Part shown: one piece after another, positions 1 to 6,511 of the stretch
How the letters are laid out: the number at the start of each line of letters is the position of its first letter
How positions within the stretch are numbered: position 1 is the stretch's first letter
Assembly (NCBI GenBank): GCA_900550955.1
Contig: URUF01000023.1
Location: forward strand, 1-30,633
DNA: 30,633 bases
From: an uncultured Eubacteriales bacterium
GTDB taxonomy: Bacteria > Bacillota > Clostridia > Christensenellales > Aristaeellaceae
Direction: 5' to 3'
Made by a program: the position numbers and the translations under genes
Notes under the pieces: generated by a model
The model's input: the letters and a program-made list of their open reading frames with translations, nothing else
Database searches by the model: none
Told to the model about the DNA's origin: nothing

Positions 1-102
1 TTCCGAAACCGGCGGCGTGTACGCCGGTTTCGGAAGCCTTGCGCAGCAAGGTTTCCTTACGCCGTTCGCCGCCCGGAGAGCGCAGCGAGTAGGCGAACGG
101 CG
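1..102. repeat. Cluster of three inverted repeats (hairpin array)
   Basis: Three separate perfect inverted repeats lie side by side. The first pairs 1-14 with 22-35 (14 bp, TTCCGAAACCGGCG, 7-nt loop). The second pairs 37-42 with 46-51 (CCTTGC/GCAAGG). The third pairs 60-70 with 92-102 (CGCCGTTCGCC/GGCGAACGGCG, 21-nt loop). No coding frame is convincing here. The array lies downstream of the minus-strand sialidase-like gene and continues directly into the 53-bp repeat at 100-152, so the whole 1-152 block may be one composite intergenic repeat element cut by the window edge. Whether the full array recurs elsewhere cannot be seen. Confidence 0.75.
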
Positions 103-152
103 CAAACCTCGGCGGAAAAGATCGCGGTAGGCGAGCTTTTTCGACGGCCTGA
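100..152 (-). repeat. 53-bp dispersed repeat, left copy
   Basis: This copy matches the reverse complement of 30581-30633 at 49 of 53 positions, with no gap. In the direction of minus-strand transcription it begins with TCAGGCCGTCGAAAAAGC, immediately after the hairpin that closes the sialidase-like operon. The right copy follows the hairpin after purL in the same relative orientation. That shared position points to an element associated with operon 3' ends. It is too short and structured to encode anything obvious. Confidence 0.9.
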
Positions 153-195
153 AGCAAGGGGCCTTGAAACCCAAGCGTTTCAAGGCCCCTTGCTT
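152..195 (-). terminator. Operon-end hairpin without U-tract
   Basis: A perfect 18-bp stem (152-169 with 178-195, AAGCAAGGGGCCTTGAAA) surrounds an 8-nt loop, 9 bases past the stop of the minus-strand sialidase-like gene. It is strong enough to end or protect the transcript, but neither side has a run of T. It is therefore not a textbook intrinsic terminator. It could be a U-less terminator, a 3'-end stabiliser, or a structure that works with Rho. Confidence 0.6.
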
Positions 196-204
196 TGGAT
201 GCGC

Positions 205-2115
205 CTACTCCTTTTCAACCGTGCGGGTATGAAGGCTGAAGATACGCGCCTGCAGCTCCGCGGTGGGGCAATCCCCTCCGGGAAGGTTGCCGATATCAGC
301 CCACTTGGGATATACCTCCTCATTTTGATGCGTCAGGGCGTATTTGGTGCGGAACTGCACCCGGCAAAGCTTCCAGACGCTGGTATCAAACCGCCAGCGC
401 TTGGAAATGGTTTGGCCGCCCGCCGTAATGGAGGCGCTGCATTGGTTGTACACGCAATCCAGCCGGAAGGAGAGGCGGACGCGCTCGCCGGGCTGAAACC
501 GCGCCACATGCAGCTCGGACCCAAACACGCGGGAATTGAGCCACCCATCGCTGCGCAAAAGCACCTTGGTGGGCTCGCGGCCGCTTTCATCCTGGAAGGC
601 GATGGTAAAGGCCTGCTCGGGATCGCCGCCGTCAAGGGCCACGTCGGTATCCAGCTCAACCACCGCGCCGGGCACAAAGGCGCGCTCCGCAATGGCGCGG
701 TGATAGGGATCGCGATCGCGCAGCACAAGCGCGCCGTTTTCCAGCGCTATGCCGCCCCAGCTGGGAAGCGTAAGGTTCCAGCTATCCGCAAGCTGCTTCC
801 AGCTTACATGCCGCATATCCGCCGCCACGTCCCGGGTTTCCTCGCCGCGCAGGGGAACGGCGATGCGGCTTAGCCAGATATCCTCCTTGTTGTTGCTGTA
901 CGTAAGGAAAAAAGCGTTATCATCGGGCTGGGGATTATATTCCGCAATGCCGCGGATATACTGTGGCCCAAGGTTTTTTAGCCTGCCCGCATAGCGGCAG
1001 GGAGGAACCTCGGGCAAAACGGCGTACATTTCGCCAAAATCCTGGCCGTTATCGCCGCTTGAGGCTACCAAGGGCCAGCGATGCGCCGTATCGGTGGTGG
1101 GGTTATAGGCCAGGGCATATTTGCCATCGGCGGTTCTTTGGCCCCATACCTTGCCTGTGGAGGTTTCCAGCGTATGGGAACGCTTGAGGGGCGACCAGCT
1201 TTCGCCGCCGTCGTGGGAGATGGCGGTGAGCGCGTTTTTCAGGATGGCCATTTTATCGCTGCCGCCGCCGGGAAGGGTGTAGATGCAGGGCGCCTCGCCG
1301 CCCGTGAGGGTAAAGAAGCCGCTTTTGTCAAAGCGCTCCTCCTCCCACCACTGCTGCGTGGCGATGCGGTGGTTCAACAGCTCGCGGCAGGCCGCCACAA
1401 ACCCGGCGTCGCCGCTTTCCTCAAAATAGGGGAAGCATTTGGTGTTTTCCCGCGTATAGCCGCCGCTGGAGCCATAGCGTAAAAAGTGAATGGGGCCAAA
1501 GCTGAAATCGGGGCGTATTTCACGCACGGCGCGGCCCACGCCCCAGCCGCTGCCGGGCATAACCAGCATGATATCGGTCATATCGTAGCTTTTGCAGGCG
1601 CCGGGCGCGGGAAATTCCTTCAGCCTGGGGTCCATGGGCACCACGCCGTAATGCGTCATGGCCAGCATACGGCCGTTGGACGCCTTAAAAAACGCCATGC
1701 GGTGATGGATGATGCAGTTGGTGCTTTCGCGCCCCAAAAAGACCTCCTTGCCCTCGCCGTTATAAGGGGCCGTGGGTACGTTGATGGCGGGGAAGATTTC
1801 AACCGGGCGGGAATACTGAACGCCGTCCCTGGAGCGGATGAGAAAGGCGCGGGAATCGCCCTCGTGCTCGCTGCGCGCGCCCGCAAGGTATTGCACCATA
1901 AATTCGCCCTGCCAATAGCCCAGCATGGCGGCGTGCGCATAGGTCCAGCCCAGCCCCTCCGGCGCAAGCGAGGGATTCTGGCTGGAACGCATGATTTGTA
2001 CATTGGTAACGCCCATGGCATGCGGCAGCGCGCCATCTGTGAAGCGGATATCCGCCTTTTTGCTTACATGGCAGCGTATATGGCCCTCGCGCATCACGCT
2101 TTCTCGATAGCTCAT
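205..2115 (-). CDS. Sialidase-like (BNR/Asp-box) beta-propeller protein
   Basis: A 636-residue protein that resembles the sialidase/neuraminidase superfamily. A clear Asp-box, SHDGGESW, sits at residues 300-307, with weaker repeats such as SRDG at 95-98 and SSGDNG further on. The C-terminal ~200 residues look like an added beta-sandwich. No signal peptide or membrane segment is visible, so it probably acts inside the cell on an imported substrate. The start at 2115 (MSYRES) is chosen because GGGGAGGT lies 8 bases upstream; an earlier in-frame ATG has no such site. It is the last gene of the ABC-transporter operon. The substrate is unknown: glycosidase activity on a sialic-acid-like or other sugar is inferred from fold and context only. 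The arginine triad of true sialidases was not assigned. Confidence 0.7.
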   Translation of the reverse strand: MSYRESVMREGHIRCHVSKKADIRFTDGALPHAMGVTNVQIMRSSQNPSLAPEGLGWTYAHAAMLGYWQGEFMVQYLAGARSEHEGDSRAFLIRSRDGVQYSRPVEIFPAINVPTAPYNGEGKEVFLGRESTNCIIHHRMAFFKASNGRMLAMTHYGVVPMDPRLKEFPAPGACKSYDMTDIMLVMPGSGWGVGRAVREIRPDFSFGPIHFLRYGSSGGYTRENTKCFPYFEESGDAGFVAACRELLNHRIATQQWWEEERFDKSGFFTLTGGEAPCIYTLPGGGSDKMAILKNALTAISHDGGESWSPLKRSHTLETSTGKVWGQRTADGKYALAYNPTTDTAHRWPLVASSGDNGQDFGEMYAVLPEVPPCRYAGRLKNLGPQYIRGIAEYNPQPDDNAFFLTYSNNKEDIWLSRIAVPLRGEETRDVAADMRHVSWKQLADSWNLTLPSWGGIALENGALVLRDRDPYHRAIAERAFVPGAVVELDTDVALDGGDPEQAFTIAFQDESGREPTKVLLRSDGWLNSRVFGSELHVARFQPGERVRLSFRLDCVYNQCSASITAGGQTISKRWRFDTSVWKLCRVQFRTKYALTHQNEEVYPKWADIGNLPGGDCPTAELQARIFSLHTRTVEKE

Positions 2116-2159
2116 TGTGTTTAACCTCCCCATAGCGGTGTTTTTCAGCAACGGAACGG

Positions 2160-2188
2160 CCCCTCCCTCCGGCGGGCGGAGGGAGGGG
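2160..2188 (-). other. Intercistronic GC hairpin between binding protein and sialidase-like gene
   Basis: A perfect 12-bp stem, CCCCTCCCTCCG paired with CGGAGGGAGGGG (2160-2171 with 2177-2188), has a 5-nt loop. It lies between the stop of the solute-binding protein gene and the ribosome site of the next gene, without a T run. Such hairpins often stabilise the abundant binding-protein message or reduce read-through into the downstream gene; that role is inferred. Confidence 0.6.
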
Positions 2189-2204
2189 GAAGAATCAGGA
2201 ACGG

Positions 2205-3497
2205 TTACTTGCCTTCTTCGGCATACATATCATTCATGATTTGCGCCCAGGTGTCCAGCAGCTCCTGCGCGGTGAGCTCGCCCGCCATGGTTTGCTGAAC
2301 CAGGGGATCGATTTCGCTGGAAAGCGCGCCGCTATAAGAGGGCATATAGGTGGGGCAATCATAGAACAGGGTGGTGGGATCGGTGATAACGGCGGCGGCA
2401 GTCTGCATCCAAGGCTTTTCGGGATTTTGCACGTAGCTATCCTCGCTGGTCAGCAGCTCGGTGACGCAGGGCACCAGGCCGATAGCCTCGGTATAGATGG
2501 CCGCGCCCTCGGCGGCGCAAAGGTAGTAGAGGAACTCCCACGCGGCTTCCTTATCCTTCGCGGTGGAGTTGATGGCGAAGCCGTCCCAGCTGAGGCTTTG
2601 CATAACGCGGTTGCCCGTTTGCGACGTGGGGAAGGGAACCGCCTCAAACTTTGTTAGATCGCCGTTGAAGGCCGCGTAGTGCGCGTCGGAGGAGCCGGTG
2701 TTATGCTGAATAATGGCGGCAACGCCGGTTTGGAACGCGCCGGCCAGCTGGGTCCAGCCGTAGTTGATATCGCCCTCGCCGCTGCAAACATTGTACAGGG
2801 ACAGGTAGCGGTCCACAAATTCCACATGCTTGGGATCGTTTACGGTGCAAACGCCATCCTCGGTGAAGTAATTGGTGATACCGGAATAGGAATACATGAG
2901 CATTTCCAGGTTGGTTGCCGCGCCCGAGCCGCCGCGCAGCGCAATGCCGTAGCGGCCCGCAGCCTTATCGGTAAGCGCCTCTACATCGGCAAAGAATTCG
3001 TCCCAGGTAGCGGGAATGGCCAGGCCCTTTTCGGCGAACCAGTCGCTGCGCGCCCACAGGCAGAAGAAGTTGCAGCCGGAGGGCAGATAATACAGGCGGT
3101 TATTCTCCCGGTCATAGGCGGTGGCGGAAGCGATGGCGCTTTCCAGAATGGCGTTGTTGCCCTTTTCGGCGTAGAGATCGGTCAGGTCGGTCACATAGCC
3201 GTTTTCAATATAGGTAGCGATGTTTTTGGAGGTAATGTTGAGGATGTCCGGCGCGATGCCGGCCTCAAAGGCTAGCATCAGCTTGTCGGTAGAGTCCTCG
3301 GGCAGGCCGGTAAACTCAATTTTGATATTGGGATGGGAGGCCTCGAACGTGGAGATGATTTTTTCAACCATTTCCATGCGCGCATCGGTCATGTCGTCAA
3401 GCCAAAAGGTAACGGTCGCCTGCTCCTCGGCCTGTGAAACCGAGAAGAAGCTAAGGGTCAGCACGAGTGACAGAAGGATGGACAGCCATTTTTTCAT
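2205..3497 (-). CDS. ABC transporter solute-binding protein, family 1 (sugar type)
   Basis: A 430-residue extracytoplasmic binding protein of the maltose/sn-glycerol-3-phosphate (cluster 1) type. It has an N-terminal signal (MKKWLSILLSLVLTLSFF, cleavage likely after SVSQA), then TVTFWLDD and the FEASHPNIKIEF region typical of this family. It would deliver substrate to the two permeases encoded just upstream. The start at 3497 is chosen because AAAGGAG lies 11 bases upstream; an ATG 21 bases earlier overlaps that ribosome site. It lacks the lipobox cysteine expected for an anchored Gram-positive lipoprotein, and ends its signal in an Ala-Glu-Glu pattern. It is either secreted and retained otherwise, or kept by an uncleaved signal anchor. 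The substrate cannot be read from sequence; context suggests an oligosaccharide or sugar acid. Confidence 0.9.
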   Translation of the reverse strand: MKKWLSILLSLVLTLSFFSVSQAEEQATVTFWLDDMTDARMEMVEKIISTFEASHPNIKIEFTGLPEDSTDKLMLAFEAGIAPDILNITSKNIATYIENGYVTDLTDLYAEKGNNAILESAIASATAYDRENNRLYYLPSGCNFFCLWARSDWFAEKGLAIPATWDEFFADVEALTDKAAGRYGIALRGGSGAATNLEMLMYSYSGITNYFTEDGVCTVNDPKHVEFVDRYLSLYNVCSGEGDINYGWTQLAGAFQTGVAAIIQHNTGSSDAHYAAFNGDLTKFEAVPFPTSQTGNRVMQSLSWDGFAINSTAKDKEAAWEFLYYLCAAEGAAIYTEAIGLVPCVTELLTSEDSYVQNPEKPWMQTAAAVITDPTTLFYDCPTYMPSYSGALSSEIDPLVQQTMAGELTAQELLDTWAQIMNDMYAEEGK

Positions 3498-3526
3498 AGG
3501 GGGAGATGCTCCTTTCATTTATTGAT

Positions 3527-3545
3527 ATCCCGCGCCCAGCGGGAT
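3527..3545 (-). other. Intercistronic hairpin before the binding-protein gene
   Basis: A 7-bp perfect stem (ATCCCGC/GCGGGAT, 3527-3533 with 3539-3545) with a 5-nt loop lies in the 69-base gap between the second permease and the binding-protein gene. There is no T run. A plausible role is a processing or stability element that allows higher binding-protein expression. Confidence 0.4.
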
Positions 3546-3566
3546 GATCATTTTGGGAAACGGCGC

Positions 3567-4409
3567 TTAACCCTTGAGCGCGCCGGCGCTCATGCCGGAT
3601 ACCAGATAGCGCTGCACGTAACCAAACAGGCATAGCGGCGGCAGCAGGGCAATTACAGCGCCGGCGGCCAGGCCGGAATAATTGATGGTGGTTTGGGTAA
3701 TCATGTAGCGCAGGCCAACCGAAATGGGAAACTTGCTGCCGGTGCTTAAGAAGGTGTAGGGCAGCAGATACTCGTTCCAGCAGTTGATGAACGCGAAGGA
3801 AATTACGGTAACAATGCCGGGAATGATCACGGGCATGATCACATGAAACAGCGTTTGCATGCGCGTGCAGCCGTCAATCATGGCGGCCTCGTCGATTTCC
3901 TTGGGCACGCCGCCAATGAAGCCCTTCATCAGCAGCGTTTGGAAGGGAATGGCGGAGGCGATTTCCACCAGAATTACGGACAGGAACCTGTCTACCAGCC
4001 CCAGATCCCGCATGAGCAGGTACAGCGGCGAAATGATGATGATGCGCGGCAGCATTTGGGTCATTAGCATGATAACCATAAACGCCTGCTTCCCCCGGAA
4101 TTTGAAGCGGCTTAGCGCGTAGCCGTTGAACAGCACCAGCACCGAAACCACCGCGACCGCGCACAGGCTGATAACAAGGCTGTTAAAAAAGTATTGGGAG
4201 ATGCGGCCGCTGGACCATGCGTTCGTGTAATTGCTGAAGGTGAAGGGGTTGGGAAGAATGGTAAAGGTTTCGCTGACCACGTCGCTGGAGTATTTGAAGG
4301 ATAGCGACAGCGTCCATAAAAGCGGGATCATTACAAACGCGAGCAGGATCCCCAGCGGCAGCCAGCGCAGGAAGAAGCGCTCCGCAATGCGCTTTGTTTT
4401 GGAAGGCAT
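3567..4409 (-). CDS. Carbohydrate ABC transporter permease (MalG/UgpE type)
   Basis: A 280-residue integral membrane protein with about six hydrophobic segments. The first is WLPLGILLAFVMIPLLWTL near the N-terminus. The cytoplasmic EAA loop, EIDEAAMIDGCTRMQTLF, docks the ATPase. It forms the second half of the channel dimer of a sugar ABC importer. The start (MPSKTK) follows AAAGGAGG at good spacing; the frame is open further upstream but that part overlaps the first permease and is not coding. The start codon overlaps the stop of the first permease by one base (TAATG), so the two are translationally coupled. No ATPase gene is found beside it, so the system presumably uses a shared ATPase encoded elsewhere. 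Confidence 0.92.
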   Translation of the reverse strand: MPSKTKRIAERFFLRWLPLGILLAFVMIPLLWTLSLSFKYSSDVVSETFTILPNPFTFSNYTNAWSSGRISQYFFNSLVISLCAVAVVSVLVLFNGYALSRFKFRGKQAFMVIMLMTQMLPRIIIISPLYLLMRDLGLVDRFLSVILVEIASAIPFQTLLMKGFIGGVPKEIDEAAMIDGCTRMQTLFHVIMPVIIPGIVTVISFAFINCWNEYLLPYTFLSTGSKFPISVGLRYMITQTTINYSGLAAGAVIALLPPLCLFGYVQRYLVSGMSAGALKG

Positions 4410-5320
4410 TACGCATCCTCCTTTCCAAAAGCGTTGGCGCGCAAATAGACGACGGTGAAAACGCTTAGCATCAGGAAGGAAAGAATGGCCAACGCGCTGC
4501 CATAGCCATAGTTGCCCTCCACAACGGATTTGTTGTAGATGTACAAGGCGAGCGTGGTGGTGCGCCCCAGCGGGCCGCCGTTGGTCATGGTCATAATCAA
4601 ATCTACGGATTGGAAGGCCCAGATGCAGCGCATGAGCGCCGCATACACCACCGATTCCCGGATAAACGGTAGCGTGATGCGAAACAGCGTTACCAGGCGG
4701 CCCGCTCCATCCACCTTCGCGGCTTCGTAGATATCCTCGGAGATACTTTGCAGCGCCGCCAGGCAGGTAATGGCCAGGAAGGGAATGCCGCGCCATAATT
4801 CCGCGATAACAACGGAGCCGAAGGCCAGGTTGCGGTCGCCCAGCCAGGAGCGGGTTGCCATTCCCCATGAGCTGAGCAGGTTGTTGAGCAGGCCAAAGTT
4901 ATCGTCGTAGATGAGCAGCCACAGGATACCTGTCAGCACGCCGGAAATAGCCCAGGGCGCAAAGCAGATGGTGCGCGAAAAGCCCTGGCCGCGGAACTTG
5001 CGGTTTAGCAGCAGCGCCGCCGTAAGGCCGATGACGACCTGTAAGCCCACCTCAATGGCCACCCACTTGAGCGAGATGCCAAGCGAGGTTATGAATTTGC
5101 TGTCGCCGGTGAAGATGCGCACATAGTTTTCCAAACCAATCCAGCCATACTGCTTGGGCTTGGTGCGTTGGTAATTCAGGAAGCTGTTAAACAGCGCCCT
5201 GCCCATAGGATACAGCAGGAAAACCGCTAAAAACAGGAACGACGGAAGAAGCAGCGCATAGGGAAGCACGCGATCTTCCTTGAGGCGGCGGGCGTTGAGC
5301 CCTCTTGCTTTGCTTGCCAC
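4409..5320 (-). CDS. Carbohydrate ABC transporter permease (MalF/UgpA/LplB type)
   Basis: A 303-residue membrane protein with about six segments. It starts with a short charged tail, then ALLLPSFLFLAVFLLYPMG, and carries the EAA loop IYEAAKVDGAGRLVTLFRI. It pairs with the downstream permease. A GTG at 5320 is preferred as start because GGGAG lies 8 bases upstream. A TTG at 5335 would add five residues but has no ribosome site. It is the first gene of the minus-strand operon, about 90 bases after the predicted transcription start. The family assignment is firm; the transported sugar is not known. Confidence 0.9.
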   Translation of the reverse strand: MASKARGLNARRLKEDRVLPYALLLPSFLFLAVFLLYPMGRALFNSFLNYQRTKPKQYGWIGLENYVRIFTGDSKFITSLGISLKWVAIEVGLQVVIGLTAALLLNRKFRGQGFSRTICFAPWAISGVLTGILWLLIYDDNFGLLNNLLSSWGMATRSWLGDRNLAFGSVVIAELWRGIPFLAITCLAALQSISEDIYEAAKVDGAGRLVTLFRITLPFIRESVVYAALMRCIWAFQSVDLIMTMTNGGPLGRTTTLALYIYNKSVVEGNYGYGSALAILSFLMLSVFTVVYLRANAFGKEDA

Positions 5321-5388
5321 GAATTTCACTCCCAACCAAAACAGGATTGCAATAGTTTCTTTGGGAACACGGGCAACGCTCTTATCAC

Positions 5389-5413
5389 GTCATATTGTAT
5401 GACATCGTACAAT
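5389..5413. promoter_or_regulatory. Putative GntR operator: two overlapping inverted repeats
   Basis: One palindrome is GTCATA-TTG-TATGAC (5389-5403, perfect). A second, ATTGTA..TACAAT (5394-5413), is overlapping and matches at 8 of 10 base pairs. Both sit just downstream of the -10 box of the ABC operon promoter, across the expected start site. That is the classic place for a repressor to block transcription. TTGTA/TACAA half-sites are compatible with the FadR branch of GntR regulators, one of which is encoded next door. Binding is inferred. Confidence 0.6.
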
Positions 5414-5414
5414 C

Positions 5415-5443
5415 ATAATACACAAAGCCATCCCGCTTGTCAA
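5415..5443 (-). promoter_or_regulatory. Sigma-70-type promoter of the ABC/sialidase operon
   Basis: On the minus strand TTGACA (5438-5443) and TATTAT (5415-5420) are separated by exactly 17 bases. AT-rich sequence with A/T tracts (about 5450-5500) lies upstream and could act as an UP element. The predicted start is near 5408, inside the overlapping palindromes. Confidence 0.8.
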
Positions 5444-5515
5444 TACCCTTTTCAAAAAAATTTCCGATATGGTCAAAAATCAAATAAAACCAACATTCCG
5501 CCTTATTCAAGGCAT

Positions 5516-5544
5516 AAAAAAGAACGGAGGGCGGACCTCCGTTC
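5516..5544 (-). terminator. Rho-independent terminator of gntR
   Basis: On the minus strand, 14 bases after the gntR stop, a 9-bp stem GAACGGAGG/CCTCCGTTC with a 5-nt loop is followed directly by six T. It separates the regulator from the ABC operon promoter. It is the only canonical U-tract terminator at an operon end in this window. Confidence 0.9.
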
Positions 5545-5558
5545 CTGCATAAGGTAAA

Positions 5559-6248
5559 TCATTCATCCGTGCGAATGCGTGCGCTGATATCCTCAATAGC
5601 GCGTATCATGTGGTAATGCATGGCCTCAACCGCTTCCGTTTCGCTTTGGTTGCGAAACGCGTTTATTAGCCTCCTATGCGGTTCAATGGCGTTGGAATAG
5701 GTGCCGTCGTCGTTAAAAGAGGCGTAACGGTATTTGTTAAAGGCCTTTGTAAGCAGCTTGCCAATGTTGATGAGCAGCTCGTTGCCGGTGGCTTCAAAAA
5801 TAATCATGTGAAACTGCTCGTCAAGGCGCATAAGCTCCTGCCCGTCGCAGGCGTTGTTGGCGGCGATGAAGGCGGCAAAGTTCTCCTCAAGCCGCAGGGT
5901 CAGCCCCGCGTCGCAGCGCTGCGCCGCCAGGCGGGCCGCAAGCTCCTCCATCGGCGCGCGAACGTCCATAAGGTCCTTAAAGCTGGTAGGGGAGAAAACC
6001 GCCCAGTAGCTATCTATTTCCGTTACGCGGGCCACAAAGGCGCCCCGTCCCGGGAGCATGCGCACATAGCCCTCCGTGGCGAGAATGCGCAGCGCCTCTC
6101 TTACAACCGTGCGGCTTACATTAAGCTGCTGGCACAGCTTGGCCTCGGTGGCAAGCTTGTCGCCAACGTTGTATTCCCCGCTTAGAATGGAGTTGCGTAT
6201 GGCGCTGGCGGCCATATCCGTAACGGACACCTTCTCTATTTTGTTCAT
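5559..6248 (-). CDS. GntR-family (FadR/FCD subfamily) transcriptional regulator
   Basis: A 229-residue regulator. Residues ~5-75 form the GntR winged helix (LATEAKLCQQLNVSRTVVREAL, then the wing LPGRGAFV). Residues ~90-225 form the helical FCD ligand domain. The metal-binding set typical of FCD proteins is visible: Asp143 and His147 (LDEQFH), His191 (EPHRRL) and His213 (HYHM). Such proteins usually sense a sugar acid or other carboxylate and release DNA on binding. It lies between the ABC operon and a divergent catabolic operon, so it probably controls one or both. The start at 6248 (MNKIEK) fits the family's N-terminus; an ATG nine codons earlier has no ribosome site. A GGAAGGAG lies a rather long 13 bases upstream. 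Confidence 0.9.
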   Translation of the reverse strand: MNKIEKVSVTDMAASAIRNSILSGEYNVGDKLATEAKLCQQLNVSRTVVREALRILATEGYVRMLPGRGAFVARVTEIDSYWAVFSPTSFKDLMDVRAPMEELAARLAAQRCDAGLTLRLEENFAAFIAANNACDGQELMRLDEQFHMIIFEATGNELLINIGKLLTKAFNKYRYASFNDDGTYSNAIEPHRRLINAFRNQSETEAVEAMHYHMIRAIEDISARIRTDE

Positions 6249-6307
6249 GCGTCCTGCCGAACTCCTTCCGTACATATCGTGGGACGGCCAAAGGATTGCC
6301 AGCCTTT

Positions 6308-6336
6308 ATTCTATTGGCCTTGAAAGGATTTGTCAA
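6308..6336 (-). promoter_or_regulatory. Promoter of gntR
   Basis: On the minus strand TTGACA (6331-6336) and TAGAAT (6308-6313) are separated by 17 bases. The predicted start near 6301 gives a leader of about 50 bases. The -35 box abuts the 25-bp palindrome at 6336-6360. Confidence 0.75.
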
Positions 6337-6360
6337 TGGAAAACCGGAGCGGTTTTCCAT
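6336..6360. promoter_or_regulatory. Perfect 25-bp palindrome between divergent promoters
   Basis: ATGGAAAACCG-GAG-CGGTTTTCCAT is a perfect inverted repeat (11+3+11). It touches the -35 box of gntR and lies 21 bases upstream of the -35 box of the dehydrogenase operon. The position suits a regulator acting on both promoters, as repressor of gntR and/or activator of the catabolic operon. Its sequence differs from the operator candidate at 5389-5413, so a second regulator may bind it. No T run follows it, so a terminator is unlikely. Confidence 0.6.
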
Positions 6361-6381
6361 AAGGAAGGCAAAAAACGGCGC

Positions 6382-6409
6382 TTGACAATTCCGGTGGAAC
6401 TGCTATAAT
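6382..6409 (+). promoter_or_regulatory. Promoter of the catabolic operon
   Basis: A perfect TTGACA (6382-6387) and a perfect TATAAT (6404-6409) are spaced by 16 bases. The expected start is near 6416, leaving a leader of about 95 bases before the first gene. Confidence 0.85.
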
Positions 6410-6445
6410 GAACGGGCAATAGTTTCTCTGGGAAAATGGAATAGG

Positions 6446-6457
6446 AAAAGCGCTTTT
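6446..6457. promoter_or_regulatory. cre-like / LacI-type palindrome
   Basis: AAAAGCGCTTTT is a 12-bp perfect palindrome about 30 bases downstream of the predicted start site. The AAAGCGCTTT core matches the centre of catabolite-responsive elements bound by CcpA and of related LacI-family operators. The outer TG/CA bases of the consensus are absent. A roadblock for catabolite repression is a reasonable guess, not shown. Confidence 0.4.
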
Positions 6458-6459
6458 GT

Positions 6460-6494
6460 CTGTTTTTGTTGCATGCATCAAAAACAGTTTTTTT
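6460..6494 (+). terminator. Terminator-like hairpin in the leader (possible attenuator)
   Basis: CTGTTTTTG (6460-6468) pairs with CAAAAACAG (6479-6487) around a 10-nt loop and is followed by seven T (6488-6494). The structure lies inside the 5' leader, five bases before the ribosome site of the dehydrogenase gene. It would cut transcription before the first gene unless relieved. The stem is AT-rich, so termination may be partial. Confidence 0.55.
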
Positions 6495-6511
6495 CGTTTG
6501 GAGGCAGAAGC

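Noticed and set aside
4410..4868. Upstream extension of the second permease frame
   Set aside because: It overlaps the first permease in another frame, while ATG 4409 has a well placed AAAGGAGG.
6473..6511. ATG at 6473 as the dehydrogenase start
   Set aside because: It lies in the loop of the terminator-like hairpin and has no ribosome site, while GTG 6512 has GGAGG at 7 bases.
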